A DNA stretch of 64,000 nt from Streptomyces sp. NBC_00259 (GCF_036181745.1 NZ_CP108080.1:4529501-4593500); one strand, 5' to 3'; positions 15,369 through 23,915 are shown, numbered from the stretch's first letter. Numbers and translations: made by a program. Notes: generated by a model from the letters alone, not told the origin.

Positions 15369-15419
15369 ACCGCGTCTGCTACGACCCAGGGTCGTACGGC
15401 CGGGCGGCCGGAAAAGGGC

Positions 15420-15463
15420 AGGAGCCCCGTTCCGTACAGAAAGTACGGAGTGGGGCTCCTTGG
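15420..15463. terminator. Bidirectional terminator between GNAT and csp genes
   Basis: An 18-base-pair stem (16 Watson-Crick pairs and two G-T wobbles) with an AGAAA loop. The arms start AGGAGCCCC and end GGGGCTCCT. It lies 52 bases after the GNAT stop and 38 bases after the convergent csp stop and can serve both. Confidence 0.85.
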
Positions 15464-15500
15464 TACTGCTAAGTCGTGCGCGATTCGCCGACCCGGGCAA

Positions 15501-15704
15501 CTAGGCCGGGGTGACGTTCTCCGCCTGCGGGCCCTTCGGGCCCTGGGTGACGTCGAAGTTCACGACCTGGTTCTCCTCGAGCGAGCGGAAACCAGACGCG
15601 TTGATCGCGGAGTAGTGGACGAAGACATCCGGGCCGCCGCCGTCCTGGGCGATGAAGCCGAAGCCCTTTTCAGCGTTGAACCACTTGACGGTTCCGGTAG
15701 CCAT
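15501..15704 (-). CDS. CspA-family cold-shock protein
   Basis: 67 residues, the normal size of a single cold-shock domain. Both RNA-binding motifs are present: KGFGFIAQD (RNP1) and DVFVHYSAI (RNP2). It binds single-stranded nucleic acid and acts as an RNA chaperone. The ATG at 15704 follows a strong AAGGAGGG ribosome-binding site on the minus strand. The upstream sequence is unusually AT-rich for this genome and contains a hairpin with a T-rich tail at 15770-15797, in line with structured leaders of cold-shock mRNAs. Confidence 0.95.
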   Translation of the reverse strand: MATGTVKWFNAEKGFGFIAQDGGGPDVFVHYSAINASGFRSLEENQVVNFDVTQGPKGPQAENVTPA

Positions 15705-15769
15705 AAGCCCTCCTTGGGCCAAAGGGTTGCCCTGCTCCAGAACCTGCAAACAAGTCTGAAAACTACAAA

Positions 15770-15825
15770 AGCCTGCGGGTCACATGCTCCGCAGGCTCTG
15801 TACTGCAAGGGAAACCAAACTGCAA
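15770..15825 (-). promoter_or_regulatory. csp leader hairpin and promoter candidates
   Basis: On the minus strand AGCCTGCGG and CCGCAGGCT form a nine-base-pair stem with a ten-base loop, followed at once by TTTTGTAGTTTTC. This is the shape of an intrinsic terminator lying about 66 bases before the csp ATG. TTGCAG (15820-15825) and TACAGA (15797-15802), 17 bases apart, form a candidate promoter that overlaps the hairpin. A second candidate -10, TACGCT, lies further upstream near 15838. If the upstream promoter is used, the hairpin is in the leader and could act as an attenuator. Confidence 0.5.
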
Positions 15826-15962
15826 CTTGCGCTGAGCGTAGCACGCAGGCTGTTCCGAGCGGTAGAGGGAAAGATCACTTCACCCGGATGTTTGATGCAT
15901 GCTTGACATGCTGACGCTCTCGGCGGGCGTGCCCCGCCCATTCGAAGGCGTACCCACGGGTC

Positions 15963-15968
15963 TAGCCT
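15963..15968 (+). promoter_or_regulatory. -10 element of a leaderless promoter for mqnA
   Basis: TAGCCT ends six bases before the mqnA GTG, with no ribosome-binding site. This supports the GTG at 15975 as the true start even though it gives an unusually long N-terminus. Confidence 0.5.
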
Positions 15969-15974
15969 CACGAT

Positions 15975-16880
15975 GTGGACACTCACGCAGAGCCCGCGGG
16001 ACACGCGGCACACGCCGAGAACGCCGCCGCCGACGCCGATCGTCGCAGCCGGCCGCGCGTCGGTCACATCCAGTTCCTGAACTGTCTGCCCCTCTACTGG
16101 GGCCTCGCCCGCACCGGGACGCTCCTCGATCTGGAGCTCACGAAGGACACTCCGGAGAAGCTCTCCGAGCGGCTGGTCGCCGGTGACCTCGACATCGGGC
16201 CGATCACCCTCGTGGAATACCTGCGCAATGCGGACGATCTCGTCGCCTTCCCCGACATCGCCGTCGGCTGCGACGGGCCGGTCATGTCGTGCGTGATCGT
16301 TTCGCAGCTGCCGCTGGAGCAGCTCGACGGCGTGCGGGTCGCCCTGGGCTCCACCTCCCGCACCTCGGTGCGGCTGGCGCAGCTGCTGCTCGCCGAGCAG
16401 TACAAGGTGACGCCCGACTACTACACCTGCCCGCCCGACCTCGGCGTGATGATGCAGGAGGCGGAGGCGGCCGTGCTGATCGGGGACGCCGCGCTGCGCG
16501 CCTCGCTGCACGACGCGCCGAGGCTCGGCCTGCGTGTCCATGACCTGGGGCAGATGTGGAAGGACTGGACCGGGCTGCCGTTCGTCTTCGCGGTGTGGGC
16601 GGCCCGCAAGGACTATCTCGCGCGCGAGCCCCGCGTCGTACGGAAGATCCACGAGGCGTTCCTGGCCTCGCGTGACGTCTCCCTGGAGGAGGTCACGAAG
16701 GTCGCCGAGCAGGCGGCGCGCTGGGAGGCGTTCGACGCGGAGCTGCTGCAGAGGTACTTCACGACGCTCGACTTCCGCTTCGGTGCCGAGCAGCTCGCCG
16801 GGGTGCGCGAGTTCGCGCGCAGGACCGGTCCGACGACCGGTTTCCCCGCGGACGTACGGGTCGAGCTGCTCGGCGTCTGA
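15975..16880 (+). CDS. mqnA: Chorismate dehydratase
   Basis: 301 residues. MqnA dehydrates chorismate to 3-[(1-carboxyvinyl)oxy]benzoate, the committed step of the futalosine menaquinone route; MqnE uses the product. The fold is a type II periplasmic-binding-protein fold used as an enzyme. Family features are VGHIQFLNCLPLYWGL at residues 29-44, LAQLLLAEQY, the segment EAAVLIGDAALR, and LPFVFAVWAARK. The first 28 residues are an Ala/His/Glu-rich extension not needed for the fold. The GTG start is kept because TAGCCT sits six bases upstream as a leaderless -10 box. Confidence 0.95.
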   Translation: MDTHAEPAGHAAHAENAAADADRRSRPRVGHIQFLNCLPLYWGLARTGTLLDLELTKDTPEKLSERLVAGDLDIGPITLVEYLRNADDLVAFPDIAVGCDGPVMSCVIVSQLPLEQLDGVRVALGSTSRTSVRLAQLLLAEQYKVTPDYYTCPPDLGVMMQEAEAAVLIGDAALRASLHDAPRLGLRVHDLGQMWKDWTGLPFVFAVWAARKDYLAREPRVVRKIHEAFLASRDVSLEEVTKVAEQAARWEAFDAELLQRYFTTLDFRFGAEQLAGVREFARRTGPTTGFPADVRVELLGV

Positions 16881-16904
16881 GCTCGCGTCGCCGGGGAGTG
16901 CGGA

Positions 16905-16994
16905 CCACGTCAGGACGTCAGGCCGTGACGATGTCACGACGCCAGGCCGTCAGGACATCACGACGTCAGGACGTCAGGACGTCACGACGTGGGG
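16905..16994. repeat. Degenerate ACGTCAGG repeats
   Basis: Between mqnA and the convergent lipoprotein gene, ACGTCAGG and close variants (ACATCACG, ACGTCACG, ACGTGGGG) are repeated about ten times. Five adjacent eight-base units at 16952-16991 run into the last codons of the lipoprotein gene. Confidence 0.65.
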
Positions 16995-18019
16995 ACGGGT
17001 GCCTGCATGTGCTGGCTGATCCACTGGATCGAGCCGTCCTCCATGCCCTTCACGTAGGTCGCCGCGTTGTGCTCGCCGTCCTGGATCAGCTGCAGCCGGG
17101 TCTTCACCGGACCCTTGGAGTAGTCCCGGATGAAGGCATTCACCTTCCGCACCGCGGACTCCTTGGTGCCCGCCTGGAACGCCAGATAGACGTCGCGGTC
17201 CTGACCGGCCGGCTTCGCGCCCAGCGCCTTGGCGAGCTTTTCCGGGTCGTTCGCGGCCTGCTCCGCGGCGTGCCCCGCCCACAGGGGTGAGTCCGGCACG
17301 ATGTCGGGGCCGGAGGCGATGACCGCCTTGAACCTGTCGGGGTGCTTCAGTACCGACTTCAGTCCGACGAAGGCACCGGACGACGATCCCATGAAGGCCC
17401 AGCCGTCCCGGGATTTGAACGTACGGAAATTGGCCTTCACGAAATCGGGCACGTCCTCCGTCATCCACGTACCCATTTTCGGTCGGCCCGGAATATCGCT
17501 GCCGTCGTAGTAGTACTTGTCGTCCGGGTTGAGTACGGGCATCACGACGATGAACGGAAGGCTCTTTCCTTCCTCCGACCACTTGCTGATGCTGCTCTGC
17601 AGCTTCAGGTCGGTGCCCATCCAGTAATTGTTCGGGTAGCCGTTGCCGCCCGGGAGTGCGATGAGGACCGGGAAGCCGCTGCCGGCGTACTTGGGGTCGA
17701 AGTACTGCTTGGGGGCCCAGACCCACACCTTGCCCGTGAAGCCGGACTTCTTGCCGTGCAGCGTGGTGACGCCGATCTTGGTGCCGTCGTCGATGGTGTT
17801 CTGGGTGGTGAACTCCGCCTTCGGGCCGGTCGGCATCAGGGTCTTGGCGGCGGCTTCGCCGTCCGTGCCGCCGCCGCCTTTGCCGCCGCCCTTGCCGGCG
17901 GGGGCCGCGGCGGACGGACCGTCGAAGGTGACCGGTTCGCCCTCGTCCGAGCAGCCCGAGACGAGCGCGACAGAGCCGAGGGCGACGGCGGCTATGAGGG
18001 CCTTGGGCAGGCGATTCAT
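16982..18019 (-). CDS. Secreted lipoprotein, esterase-type alpha/beta hydrolase
   Basis: 345 residues. The N-terminus is a lipoprotein signal, RLPKALIAAVALGSVALVSGC, with lipidation at Cys23, so the protein should be anchored outside the membrane. A Gly/Lys-rich linker (36-52) precedes the hydrolase domain. The nucleophile elbow is GSSSG (211-215), with Ser213; the sequence ahead of it, TFKSRDGWAFM, and the overall layout resemble the esterase D / enterochelin-esterase and mycolyltransferase family. A histidine in DGEHNAATY near the C-terminus completes the likely triad. The ATG at 18019 is supported by GGAG eight bases upstream. It is divergent from the Ser/Thr kinase gene. Confidence 0.87.
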   Translation of the reverse strand: MNRLPKALIAAVALGSVALVSGCSDEGEPVTFDGPSAAAPAGKGGGKGGGGTDGEAAAKTLMPTGPKAEFTTQNTIDDGTKIGVTTLHGKKSGFTGKVWVWAPKQYFDPKYAGSGFPVLIALPGGNGYPNNYWMGTDLKLQSSISKWSEEGKSLPFIVVMPVLNPDDKYYYDGSDIPGRPKMGTWMTEDVPDFVKANFRTFKSRDGWAFMGSSSGAFVGLKSVLKHPDRFKAVIASGPDIVPDSPLWAGHAAEQAANDPEKLAKALGAKPAGQDRDVYLAFQAGTKESAVRKVNAFIRDYSKGPVKTRLQLIQDGEHNAATYVKGMEDGSIQWISQHMQAPVPTS

Positions 18020-18259
18020 TGCGAACTCCGTTTTTCCGGTGCTTTCGGTGTGCTTGGAAGGTGTTTGTGGAGACTCATGGTGTCTTGCGCGGGTTCCGGG
18101 CGCGGTGCGCGGTTTACGCCAAGGGAGATGCGGGCCGGCGCGGATCGGTTGGCCCGGGGCCGGGCCCAATCCCCGTGATCCGGCGCACGTGGAGCCCTAC
18201 GCTGCTGCACGGACGAACTCGACCGTCCGGCCGTACCGGTGCCATTGGGGGAGAAGCGC

Positions 18260-19945
18260 ATGCAGCCGCTGGAAGCCGGCGAACCGCGAACCATCGGCGC
18301 CTACCGGTTGCTGGGCAGGCTCGGCGCCGGCGGCATGGGCCGCGTGTATCTCGCCCGCAGCGAGGGCGGCCGTACGGTCGCGGTGAAGGTCGTCCATCCG
18401 CACTTCGCGCTCGACGAGCAGTTCCGGGCGCGGTTCCGGCGGGAGGTCGAGGCGGCCAGGCGGGTGGGCGGGGCCTGGACCGCGCCGGTCCTGGACGCCG
18501 ACCCGGACGCCCCGGTCCCTTGGGTGGCCACCGGCTATGTCGCCGGACCCGCCCTGTCCCAGGCGGTCATGGAGCACGGGGCGCTGCCGGAGCACACGGT
18601 ACGGACGCTGGGCGCGGGCCTCGCCGAGGCGCTCGCCGCCGTGCACGCGCTGGACCTGGTCCACCGGGACGTCAAACCCTCGAACGTGCTGCTGGCCCTC
18701 GACGGCCCGCGCCTCATCGACTTCGGCATCGCCCGGGCGGTCGACGGCACCGCCTCGCTCACCACGACCGGTGTGTCCGTGGGCTCCCCGGGCTACATGG
18801 CGCCCGAGCAGATCCTCGGCCAGGGCGTCAACGGCGCCGCAGACGTCTTCTCGCTCGGCGCGGTCCTCGCGTACGCCGCGACGGGCACCGCGCCCTTCCC
18901 CGGGGACTCCTCGGCGGCCCTGCTCTACAAGGTGGTCCACGAGGAACCCCAACTGGGCCCGCTGGCCGGGGAACTGCGCGAGGTGGTCGCCGCCTGCCTG
19001 GCCAAGAACCCGGCCGCGCGGCCCGCTCCCGCCGAGATCGCCCAGTGGCTCGCGCCCGGCGGCGCGGACGCGCTGGTGGCGGCGGGCTGGCTGCCGGGAG
19101 CGCTGGTGGAGCAGGTCAGCCGGGCGGCGGTGCGGCTGCTCGACCTGGAACCTGCCCGGCACGATCCGTCCGGTTCGGGGCCCGTACCGTTCAGCAGCCC
19201 GGCGGTCGGGGTCTTCGGCCCGCCGGTCGAACCGTCGGGCGAACTGCCGGCCGCCCCGTCGCCGATGCCGTCCTCGTCGATGCCGTCCTCGCCGTGGTCG
19301 CGGCCGCCGGGCACGGGCGTCGCCGACGCGGTGCCGCCGTCGCGGCCGGCCGACGGCCGCTTCTCGGTCTCCGTGACCGCCGGCTCGCAACGGTCCGGCC
19401 GTGACGGCGGCCGCAAGGTGAGCTGCACGGTCGCCCTCGCCGTGGCGGGCGCGCTGGCGGCCGTGACCGTCGGCGCGGGAGTCCTCTTCGACCTCTTCCC
19501 CGGCGGCGGAACCCCCGCCGACACGGCCGCAGAGCCGCCGTCCAAGTCCTCGGTGACGCCCGGCAACCCGGGGGACGGGGCGACGGGTGCGGCGAAGGAG
19601 GTGCCGAAGGCCTTCGTCGGCACCTGGGAGGGCGCCATCACCGCCGCGGGGCTCCCCGCCGGGACCATGAAGGTCACCATCGAGACCGGCCGCACCGGCG
19701 AACAGGTCGGCAAGGCCGAACAGACCGACATCCTCGGCAACTTCATCTGCGAGGACCTGCTCACCGCCACCCGCGTCGACGAGCGGACCCTCGTCGTGGA
19801 CGCGAAACGCGGGCCGCGCAGCCAGGGCATCTGCACGGAGAGCACTACCGGTCTGCGGCTCGTGCTCGGCGACGGTGCGCTCCGTTACGTCTCCGCCGAC
19901 GCCCGGGCCGGGAACCCGGCGGGCGATCTGGCGAGGAAGCGCTGA
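18260..19945 (+). CDS. Membrane Ser/Thr protein kinase with extracellular domain
   Basis: 561 residues, a Hanks-type kinase. The catalytic domain spans residues 10-280: GAGGMGRVY loop (22-30), Lys43 in VAVKVV, HRDVKPSN (135-142), DFG (154-156) and SPGYMAPEQ (176-184). A Pro/Ser-rich juxtamembrane segment (300-385) leads to one membrane helix (about 388-410), then an extracellular domain of about 150 residues beginning after a Gly/Pro linker. No PASTA repeats are seen, so the external ligand is unknown. The ATG at 18260 has GGGGGAG seven bases upstream. It is divergent from the lipoprotein esterase gene. Confidence 0.93.
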   Translation: MQPLEAGEPRTIGAYRLLGRLGAGGMGRVYLARSEGGRTVAVKVVHPHFALDEQFRARFRREVEAARRVGGAWTAPVLDADPDAPVPWVATGYVAGPALSQAVMEHGALPEHTVRTLGAGLAEALAAVHALDLVHRDVKPSNVLLALDGPRLIDFGIARAVDGTASLTTTGVSVGSPGYMAPEQILGQGVNGAADVFSLGAVLAYAATGTAPFPGDSSAALLYKVVHEEPQLGPLAGELREVVAACLAKNPAARPAPAEIAQWLAPGGADALVAAGWLPGALVEQVSRAAVRLLDLEPARHDPSGSGPVPFSSPAVGVFGPPVEPSGELPAAPSPMPSSSMPSSPWSRPPGTGVADAVPPSRPADGRFSVSVTAGSQRSGRDGGRKVSCTVALAVAGALAAVTVGAGVLFDLFPGGGTPADTAAEPPSKSSVTPGNPGDGATGAAKEVPKAFVGTWEGAITAAGLPAGTMKVTIETGRTGEQVGKAEQTDILGNFICEDLLTATRVDERTLVVDAKRGPRSQGICTESTTGLRLVLGDGALRYVSADARAGNPAGDLARKR

Positions 19946-19949
19946 CGCC

Positions 19950-20026
19950 ACTCCATCCGTCTTCCACCCGACTTCCACCCGGCTTCCACACGGCCTCCGT
20001 CGGGCTTCCGCCGTGCTTCCGCCGGG
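19950..20026. repeat. 11-bp tandem repeats downstream of the kinase gene
   Basis: Six 11-base units run from 19961 to 20026: CTTCCACCCGA, CTTCCACCCGG, CTTCCACACGG, CCTCCGTCGGG, CTTCCGCCGTG, CTTCCGCCGGG. An earlier diverged copy is at 19950. The period is about one turn of the DNA helix. They occupy the space between the kinase stop and the mqnC promoter (-10-like TAGGCT at 20059). Confidence 0.75.
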
Positions 20027-20112
20027 GGGGACCGCAGGGCCGGCCAGGGCGGCTGGCGTAGGCTGGCCCGGTCCGGTAATGCCCTGATCCACCACCGAAA
20101 GGTGACACCCCG

Positions 20113-21312
20113 GTGACCCAGAAGGCCGACCTTCAGTCCGTCCTGGACCGTGCCGCCGAGGGCGGACGGATCACCCCCGAGGAAGCGCTCGACCTCTACC
20201 GGTCCGCACCCCTGCACGCGCTGGGCAGCGCCGCCGACGCCGTACGCCGCCGCCGTTACGCCGGCACGGAGCACATCGCGACGTACATCATCGAGCGCAA
20301 CATCAACTACACCAACGTCTGCGTCACGGCCTGCAAGTTCTGCGCCTTCTACGCTCCGCCCAAGGACACCGCCAAGGGCTGGACCCGTGATCTCGACGAC
20401 ATCCTGCGGCGCTGCGCGGAGACGGTGGAGCTGGGCGGCACCCAGATCATGTTCCAGGGCGGCCACCACCCGGACTACGGCGTCGAGTACTACGAGAAGC
20501 ACTTCGCGGCCATCAAGAAGGACTTCCCGCAGCTCGTCATCCACTCCCTCGGCGCCTCCGAGGTCGAGCACATGGCCCGCATCTCCAAGGTGTCGGTGGA
20601 GGAGGCCGTCCAGCGCATCCACGCCGCCGGCCTCGACTCCTTCGCCGGCGCCGGCGCCGAACTGCTCCCGGCGCGCCCGCGCAAGGCGATCGCCCCGCTG
20701 AAGGAGTCGGGCGAGCGCTGGCTGGAGATCATGGAGATCGCGCACGGACTCGGGGTCGAGTCGACGTCGACGATGCTGATGGGTACGGGCGAGACCAACG
20801 CCGAGCGCATCGAGCATCTGCGGATGATCCGTGACGTACAGGACCGGACGGGCGGCTTCCGGGCCTTCATCCCGTACACGTACCAGCCCGAGAACAACCA
20901 CCTCAAGGGCCGGACCCAGGCGACGATCTTCGAGTACCTGCGGATCATCGCGGTCGCCCGGCTCTTCTTCGACAACATCGCCCACATCCAGGGCTCGTGG
21001 CTGACGACGGGCAAGGAGATCGGCCAGCTGTCGCTGCACTACGGCGCGGACGACCTCGGCTCGATCATGCTGGAGGAGAACGTCGTCTCCTCGGCGGGCG
21101 CCAAGCACCGGTCCAACCGGCAGGAGATCATCGACCTGATCCGGAAGGCGGACCGGGTGCCGGCGCAGCGCACGACGACGTACGAGCACATCGTCGTCCA
21201 CGACGACCCGGCGAACGACCCCGCCGACGACCGCGTCGCCTCGCACATCTCGTCGACGGCCATCGCGGGCGGCACGGCGCATCCCGAGCTGAAGCTGCTC
21301 AACGCCAACTGA
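20113..21312 (+). CDS. mqnC: Cyclic dehypoxanthinyl futalosine synthase (radical SAM)
   Basis: 399 residues. MqnC cyclises dehypoxanthine futalosine to the spiro cyclic product, a radical SAM reaction in the futalosine menaquinone route. The iron-sulphur motif is Cys70, Cys74 and Cys77 in NVCVTACKFCAFY. The family features FQGGHHPDYG and a late segment with EENVVSSAGAKHR follow. The GTG start has a GAAAGG ribosome-binding site about ten bases upstream and a 42-base leader from a TAGGCT -10 box. The short amidohydrolase-like gene starts seven bases after its stop, so both are probably co-transcribed. Confidence 0.96.
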   Translation: MTQKADLQSVLDRAAEGGRITPEEALDLYRSAPLHALGSAADAVRRRRYAGTEHIATYIIERNINYTNVCVTACKFCAFYAPPKDTAKGWTRDLDDILRRCAETVELGGTQIMFQGGHHPDYGVEYYEKHFAAIKKDFPQLVIHSLGASEVEHMARISKVSVEEAVQRIHAAGLDSFAGAGAELLPARPRKAIAPLKESGERWLEIMEIAHGLGVESTSTMLMGTGETNAERIEHLRMIRDVQDRTGGFRAFIPYTYQPENNHLKGRTQATIFEYLRIIAVARLFFDNIAHIQGSWLTTGKEIGQLSLHYGADDLGSIMLEENVVSSAGAKHRSNRQEIIDLIRKADRVPAQRTTTYEHIVVHDDPANDPADDRVASHISSTAIAGGTAHPELKLLNAN

Positions 21313-21318
21313 CGTCCC

Positions 21319-21978
21319 GTGCTGACGATCCACGTCGCCGATCTGCTGCTGCCCGGGGGCGGGCGAGATCCCGTGCCGGATGGCGCGGTCGCCGTCCGGG
21401 GCCGGGAGATCGCGGCCGTCGGCCCGTACGAGCAGCTCGCCGCCGCCCACCCGGGCGCCCGGGTGCGCCGCTGGCCCGGTGTCCTGACGCCCGGTCTGTG
21501 CAATCCGTACGGCCCCGAACTGCTGGAGCGGGCCTACCACCCCGACCCCCGTGAGGCGGACGACCTCGGCACCGAGCCGCTCACCGGCGAGGCGCTGTCC
21601 GCCCTGGGGATGACGGACGCCCGCTGGGGCGCGAGCGCCCGGCGCGGAGCCCAGCGGATGCTGGCGCACGGCACGGTCGCCGTCGCGGGGGACCTGTGGC
21701 GCGGCACGGTCGTGGACGCGGTGACCCGGGCGGGACTGCACAGGGAGGAACGCTTCACCGCGCCCCGAGGGACGCCGTCCCTGGACCCGTTCGCCGGACG
21801 GCCGCCGGGGGAGGCGTTCCTGGTGCCGCTGGGCCCGGAGGGCGTCGACGCGGACTTCGCCGTCTTCGACGTTCCGGCTGCTTCGGGCGGCGACCCGTAC
21901 GCCACGCTCGCCATCCATGGCGCCGGCACCTGCGTCGCGACCGTCCTCGCCGGCCGGCTGGTGTACCGGCGGCGGTAG
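21319..21978 (+). CDS. Short amidohydrolase-like protein without metal ligands
   Basis: 219 residues, about half the size of a functional amidohydrolase. The N-terminus, IHVADLLLPGGG then VRGREIAAVGPY, and the C-terminal ATLAIHGAGTCVATVLAGRLVYRR form the beta-sandwich composite domain of imidazolonepropionase-type and aminofutalosine-deaminase-type enzymes. The usual HxH zinc motif after PG(L/F)V(N/D) is replaced by PGLCNPYGPELLE, and no later zinc histidines are evident, so hydrolysis is unlikely. It starts seven bases after mqnC and precedes menG, so it may be a degenerate relative of the aminofutalosine deaminase MqnX, or a structural partner. Function is not known. Confidence 0.78.
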   Translation: MLTIHVADLLLPGGGRDPVPDGAVAVRGREIAAVGPYEQLAAAHPGARVRRWPGVLTPGLCNPYGPELLERAYHPDPREADDLGTEPLTGEALSALGMTDARWGASARRGAQRMLAHGTVAVAGDLWRGTVVDAVTRAGLHREERFTAPRGTPSLDPFAGRPPGEAFLVPLGPEGVDADFAVFDVPAASGGDPYATLAIHGAGTCVATVLAGRLVYRRR

Positions 21979-22002
21979 GCGGTCGGGTCACCGGCGGGCC
22001 TG

Positions 22003-22045
22003 TGCCCGTGCCCGTACCGGTGCCCGTGGCCCGTGCCCGTACCGC
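22003..22045. repeat. TGCCCG-rich short repeats upstream of menG
   Basis: TGCCCG and TACCGG/TACCGC hexamers alternate between the amidohydrolase-like gene and menG. The pattern GTGCCCGTACCG occurs twice. It may be only simple-sequence DNA. Confidence 0.45.
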
Positions 22046-22145
22046 GCGCGAGCGCGTTTCGGCACGCCCCCGCAGGGGTGCCCGGGGTGTGCCTGAGACA
22101 ATGGGTGGGTACTGTCCGCACCCGATACTGCGAGGCCGAACGCCA

Positions 22146-22841
22146 GTGACCCGCGCTTCCCTGGACAAGCAGCCGCACGAAGTCGCCTCGATGTTCGACG
22201 ATGTCGCGGCGAACTACGACCTCACCAACGATGTGCTCTCGCTCGGCCAGGACCGGCGCTGGCGCAAGGAGGTCGCCAACGCGGTCGGCGCGCGTCCCGC
22301 CGAGAAGATCCTCGATCTCGCCGCCGGCACCGGCACGTCGTCGCTGCCCTTCACCCGTACCGGTGCCTACGTCGTGCCCTGCGACTTCTCGCTCGGCATG
22401 CTGCGCGAGGGCAAGAAGCGGCACCCGTGGCTGCCGCTGACCGCCGGCGACGCGTCGAGGCTCCCCTTCCGGGACGACGCCTTCGACGCCGTGACGATCT
22501 CCTTCGGGCTGCGCAACGTCCAGGACACGGAAGGCGCGCTGCGTGAGCTGCACCGGGTGACGAGGCCCGGCGGACGCGTCGTGATCTGCGAGTTCTCGCA
22601 TCCGACGTGGGCACCGTTCCGGACCGTGTACGAGGAGTACCTGATGCGGGCGCTGCCGCCGGTGGCCCGCGCGGTCTCGTCCAACCCGGACGCGTACGTC
22701 TATCTCGCCGAGTCCATCCAGTCGTGGCCCGAACAGGCGGAACTCGCCGGGCTGCTGCAGAAGGCCGGCTGGTCGAAGGTGGCCTGGCGGAACCTGAGCG
22801 GCGGGATCGTCGCACTGCACCGCGGCACCAAGCCCCAGTAG
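22146..22841 (+). CDS. menG: Demethylmenaquinone methyltransferase (UbiE/MenG)
   Basis: 231 residues. It methylates demethylmenaquinone with SAM as the last ring modification. The SAM-binding motif is ILDLAAGTGTSSLPF (about residues 57-71), and the UbiE signatures YDLTNDVLSLGQDRRWR near 24-40 and the C-terminal NLSGGIVALHRG are present. The GTG at 22146 is chosen because the protein then begins at the usual family start. It ends 16 bases before the glutaminase gene. In the futalosine literature the S. coelicolor homologue is also called mqnG. Confidence 0.94.
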   Translation: MTRASLDKQPHEVASMFDDVAANYDLTNDVLSLGQDRRWRKEVANAVGARPAEKILDLAAGTGTSSLPFTRTGAYVVPCDFSLGMLREGKKRHPWLPLTAGDASRLPFRDDAFDAVTISFGLRNVQDTEGALRELHRVTRPGGRVVICEFSHPTWAPFRTVYEEYLMRALPPVARAVSSNPDAYVYLAESIQSWPEQAELAGLLQKAGWSKVAWRNLSGGIVALHRGTKPQ

Positions 22842-22857
22842 TCCCGGGCCGAGCACC

Positions 22858-23769
22858 ATGGACCACCAGGCGCTCCTGGAGCAGATCGCACGGGACGTCG
22901 AGCCGCTCCTCGGCACCGGCACGCCCGCCGAGTACATTCCCGCCCTCGCCGCGGTCGACCCGGGCCGCTTCGGCATGGCCATCGCCGGTCTCGACGGCAC
23001 CGTGCACGGGGTGGGCGACTGGAAGCGGGCCTTCTCCACCCAGTCCGTCACCAAGGTCTTCGCCCTGGCCCTCGCACTGTCCCTGGGCGGCGACAGCCTC
23101 TGGGAGCACGTGGGCAGGGAGCCCTCCGGCAATCCGTTCAACTCCCTGGTGCAGCTGGAGTACGAGAACGGCGTCCCGCGCAATCCGTTCATCAACGCGG
23201 GCGCGCTCGTCGTCACCGACCGGCTGCAGACCCTGACCGGCGACGCGAGCAGTGAACTGCTCGAGTTCCTGCGGCAGGAGAGCGGCAATCCGGAGCTGTC
23301 CTTCGATCCGGAGGTCGCCGAATCCGAGTCGGCGCACGGCGACCGCAACGCCGCGCTGGCGCACTTCATGGCCTCGTACGGCCACATCGCCAATCCCGTC
23401 CCCGCGCTGCTCGACCACTACTTCTGGCAGTGCTCGATCGAGATGAACTGTGCCGATCTGGCCCGTGCGGCCCTCTTCCTGGCCCGCCACGGACTGCGCG
23501 CGGACGGCAGCAGGCTGCTGACCCGCAGCGAGGCCAAGCAGATCAACGCGGTGATGCTCACCTGCGGTACGTACGACGCGGCGGGGGAGTTCGCCTACCG
23601 GGTCGGGCTGCCGGGCAAGAGCGGGGTCGGCGGCGGCATCGTCGCGGTCGTGCCGGGCCGCTGCACGCTGGGCGTGTGGAGCCCGGGACTGGACAGGCAG
23701 GGCAACTCGGTGGCGGGCGTGGCGGCGCTGGACCGGTTCACGACGCTGACGGGGCTGTCCGTCTTCTAG
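22858..23769 (+). CDS. glsA: Glutaminase
   Basis: 303 residues, the usual size of the beta-lactamase-fold glutaminases. The Ser-x-x-Lys motif is in FSTQSVTKVF near residue 62, with NPFINAGA, the Tyr/Asn residues around ASYGHI, and MLTCGTYDAAGEFAY further on. It hydrolyses glutamine to glutamate and ammonia in the cytoplasm. The ATG is 16 bases after menG, so it may be transcribed with it, although no functional link is known. Confidence 0.94.
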   Translation: MDHQALLEQIARDVEPLLGTGTPAEYIPALAAVDPGRFGMAIAGLDGTVHGVGDWKRAFSTQSVTKVFALALALSLGGDSLWEHVGREPSGNPFNSLVQLEYENGVPRNPFINAGALVVTDRLQTLTGDASSELLEFLRQESGNPELSFDPEVAESESAHGDRNAALAHFMASYGHIANPVPALLDHYFWQCSIEMNCADLARAALFLARHGLRADGSRLLTRSEAKQINAVMLTCGTYDAAGEFAYRVGLPGKSGVGGGIVAVVPGRCTLGVWSPGLDRQGNSVAGVAALDRFTTLTGLSVF

Positions 23770-23776
23770 CGCCGGT

Positions 23777-23905
23777 CACGCGGCACGAGGCACGCCGCAC
23801 CGGGCACGCGACACTGGGCACGTGGCACGTACGGCGCGGCGCCCGGTGCGGCCCGGACAGCGTGGCACCGCGCCGCACCGCACCGCGCCGCGCCGCACCG
23901 CGTGC
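23777..23905. repeat. Low-complexity GGCACG / CACCGCGCCG repeats
   Basis: GGCACG or GGGCACG occurs about six times in the first half and CACCGCGCCG-type units repeat in the second half, filling the gap between glutaminase and the convergent GNAT gene. No ORF with coding character is present. Confidence 0.5.
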
Positions 23906-23915
23906 CAGGACCGGG

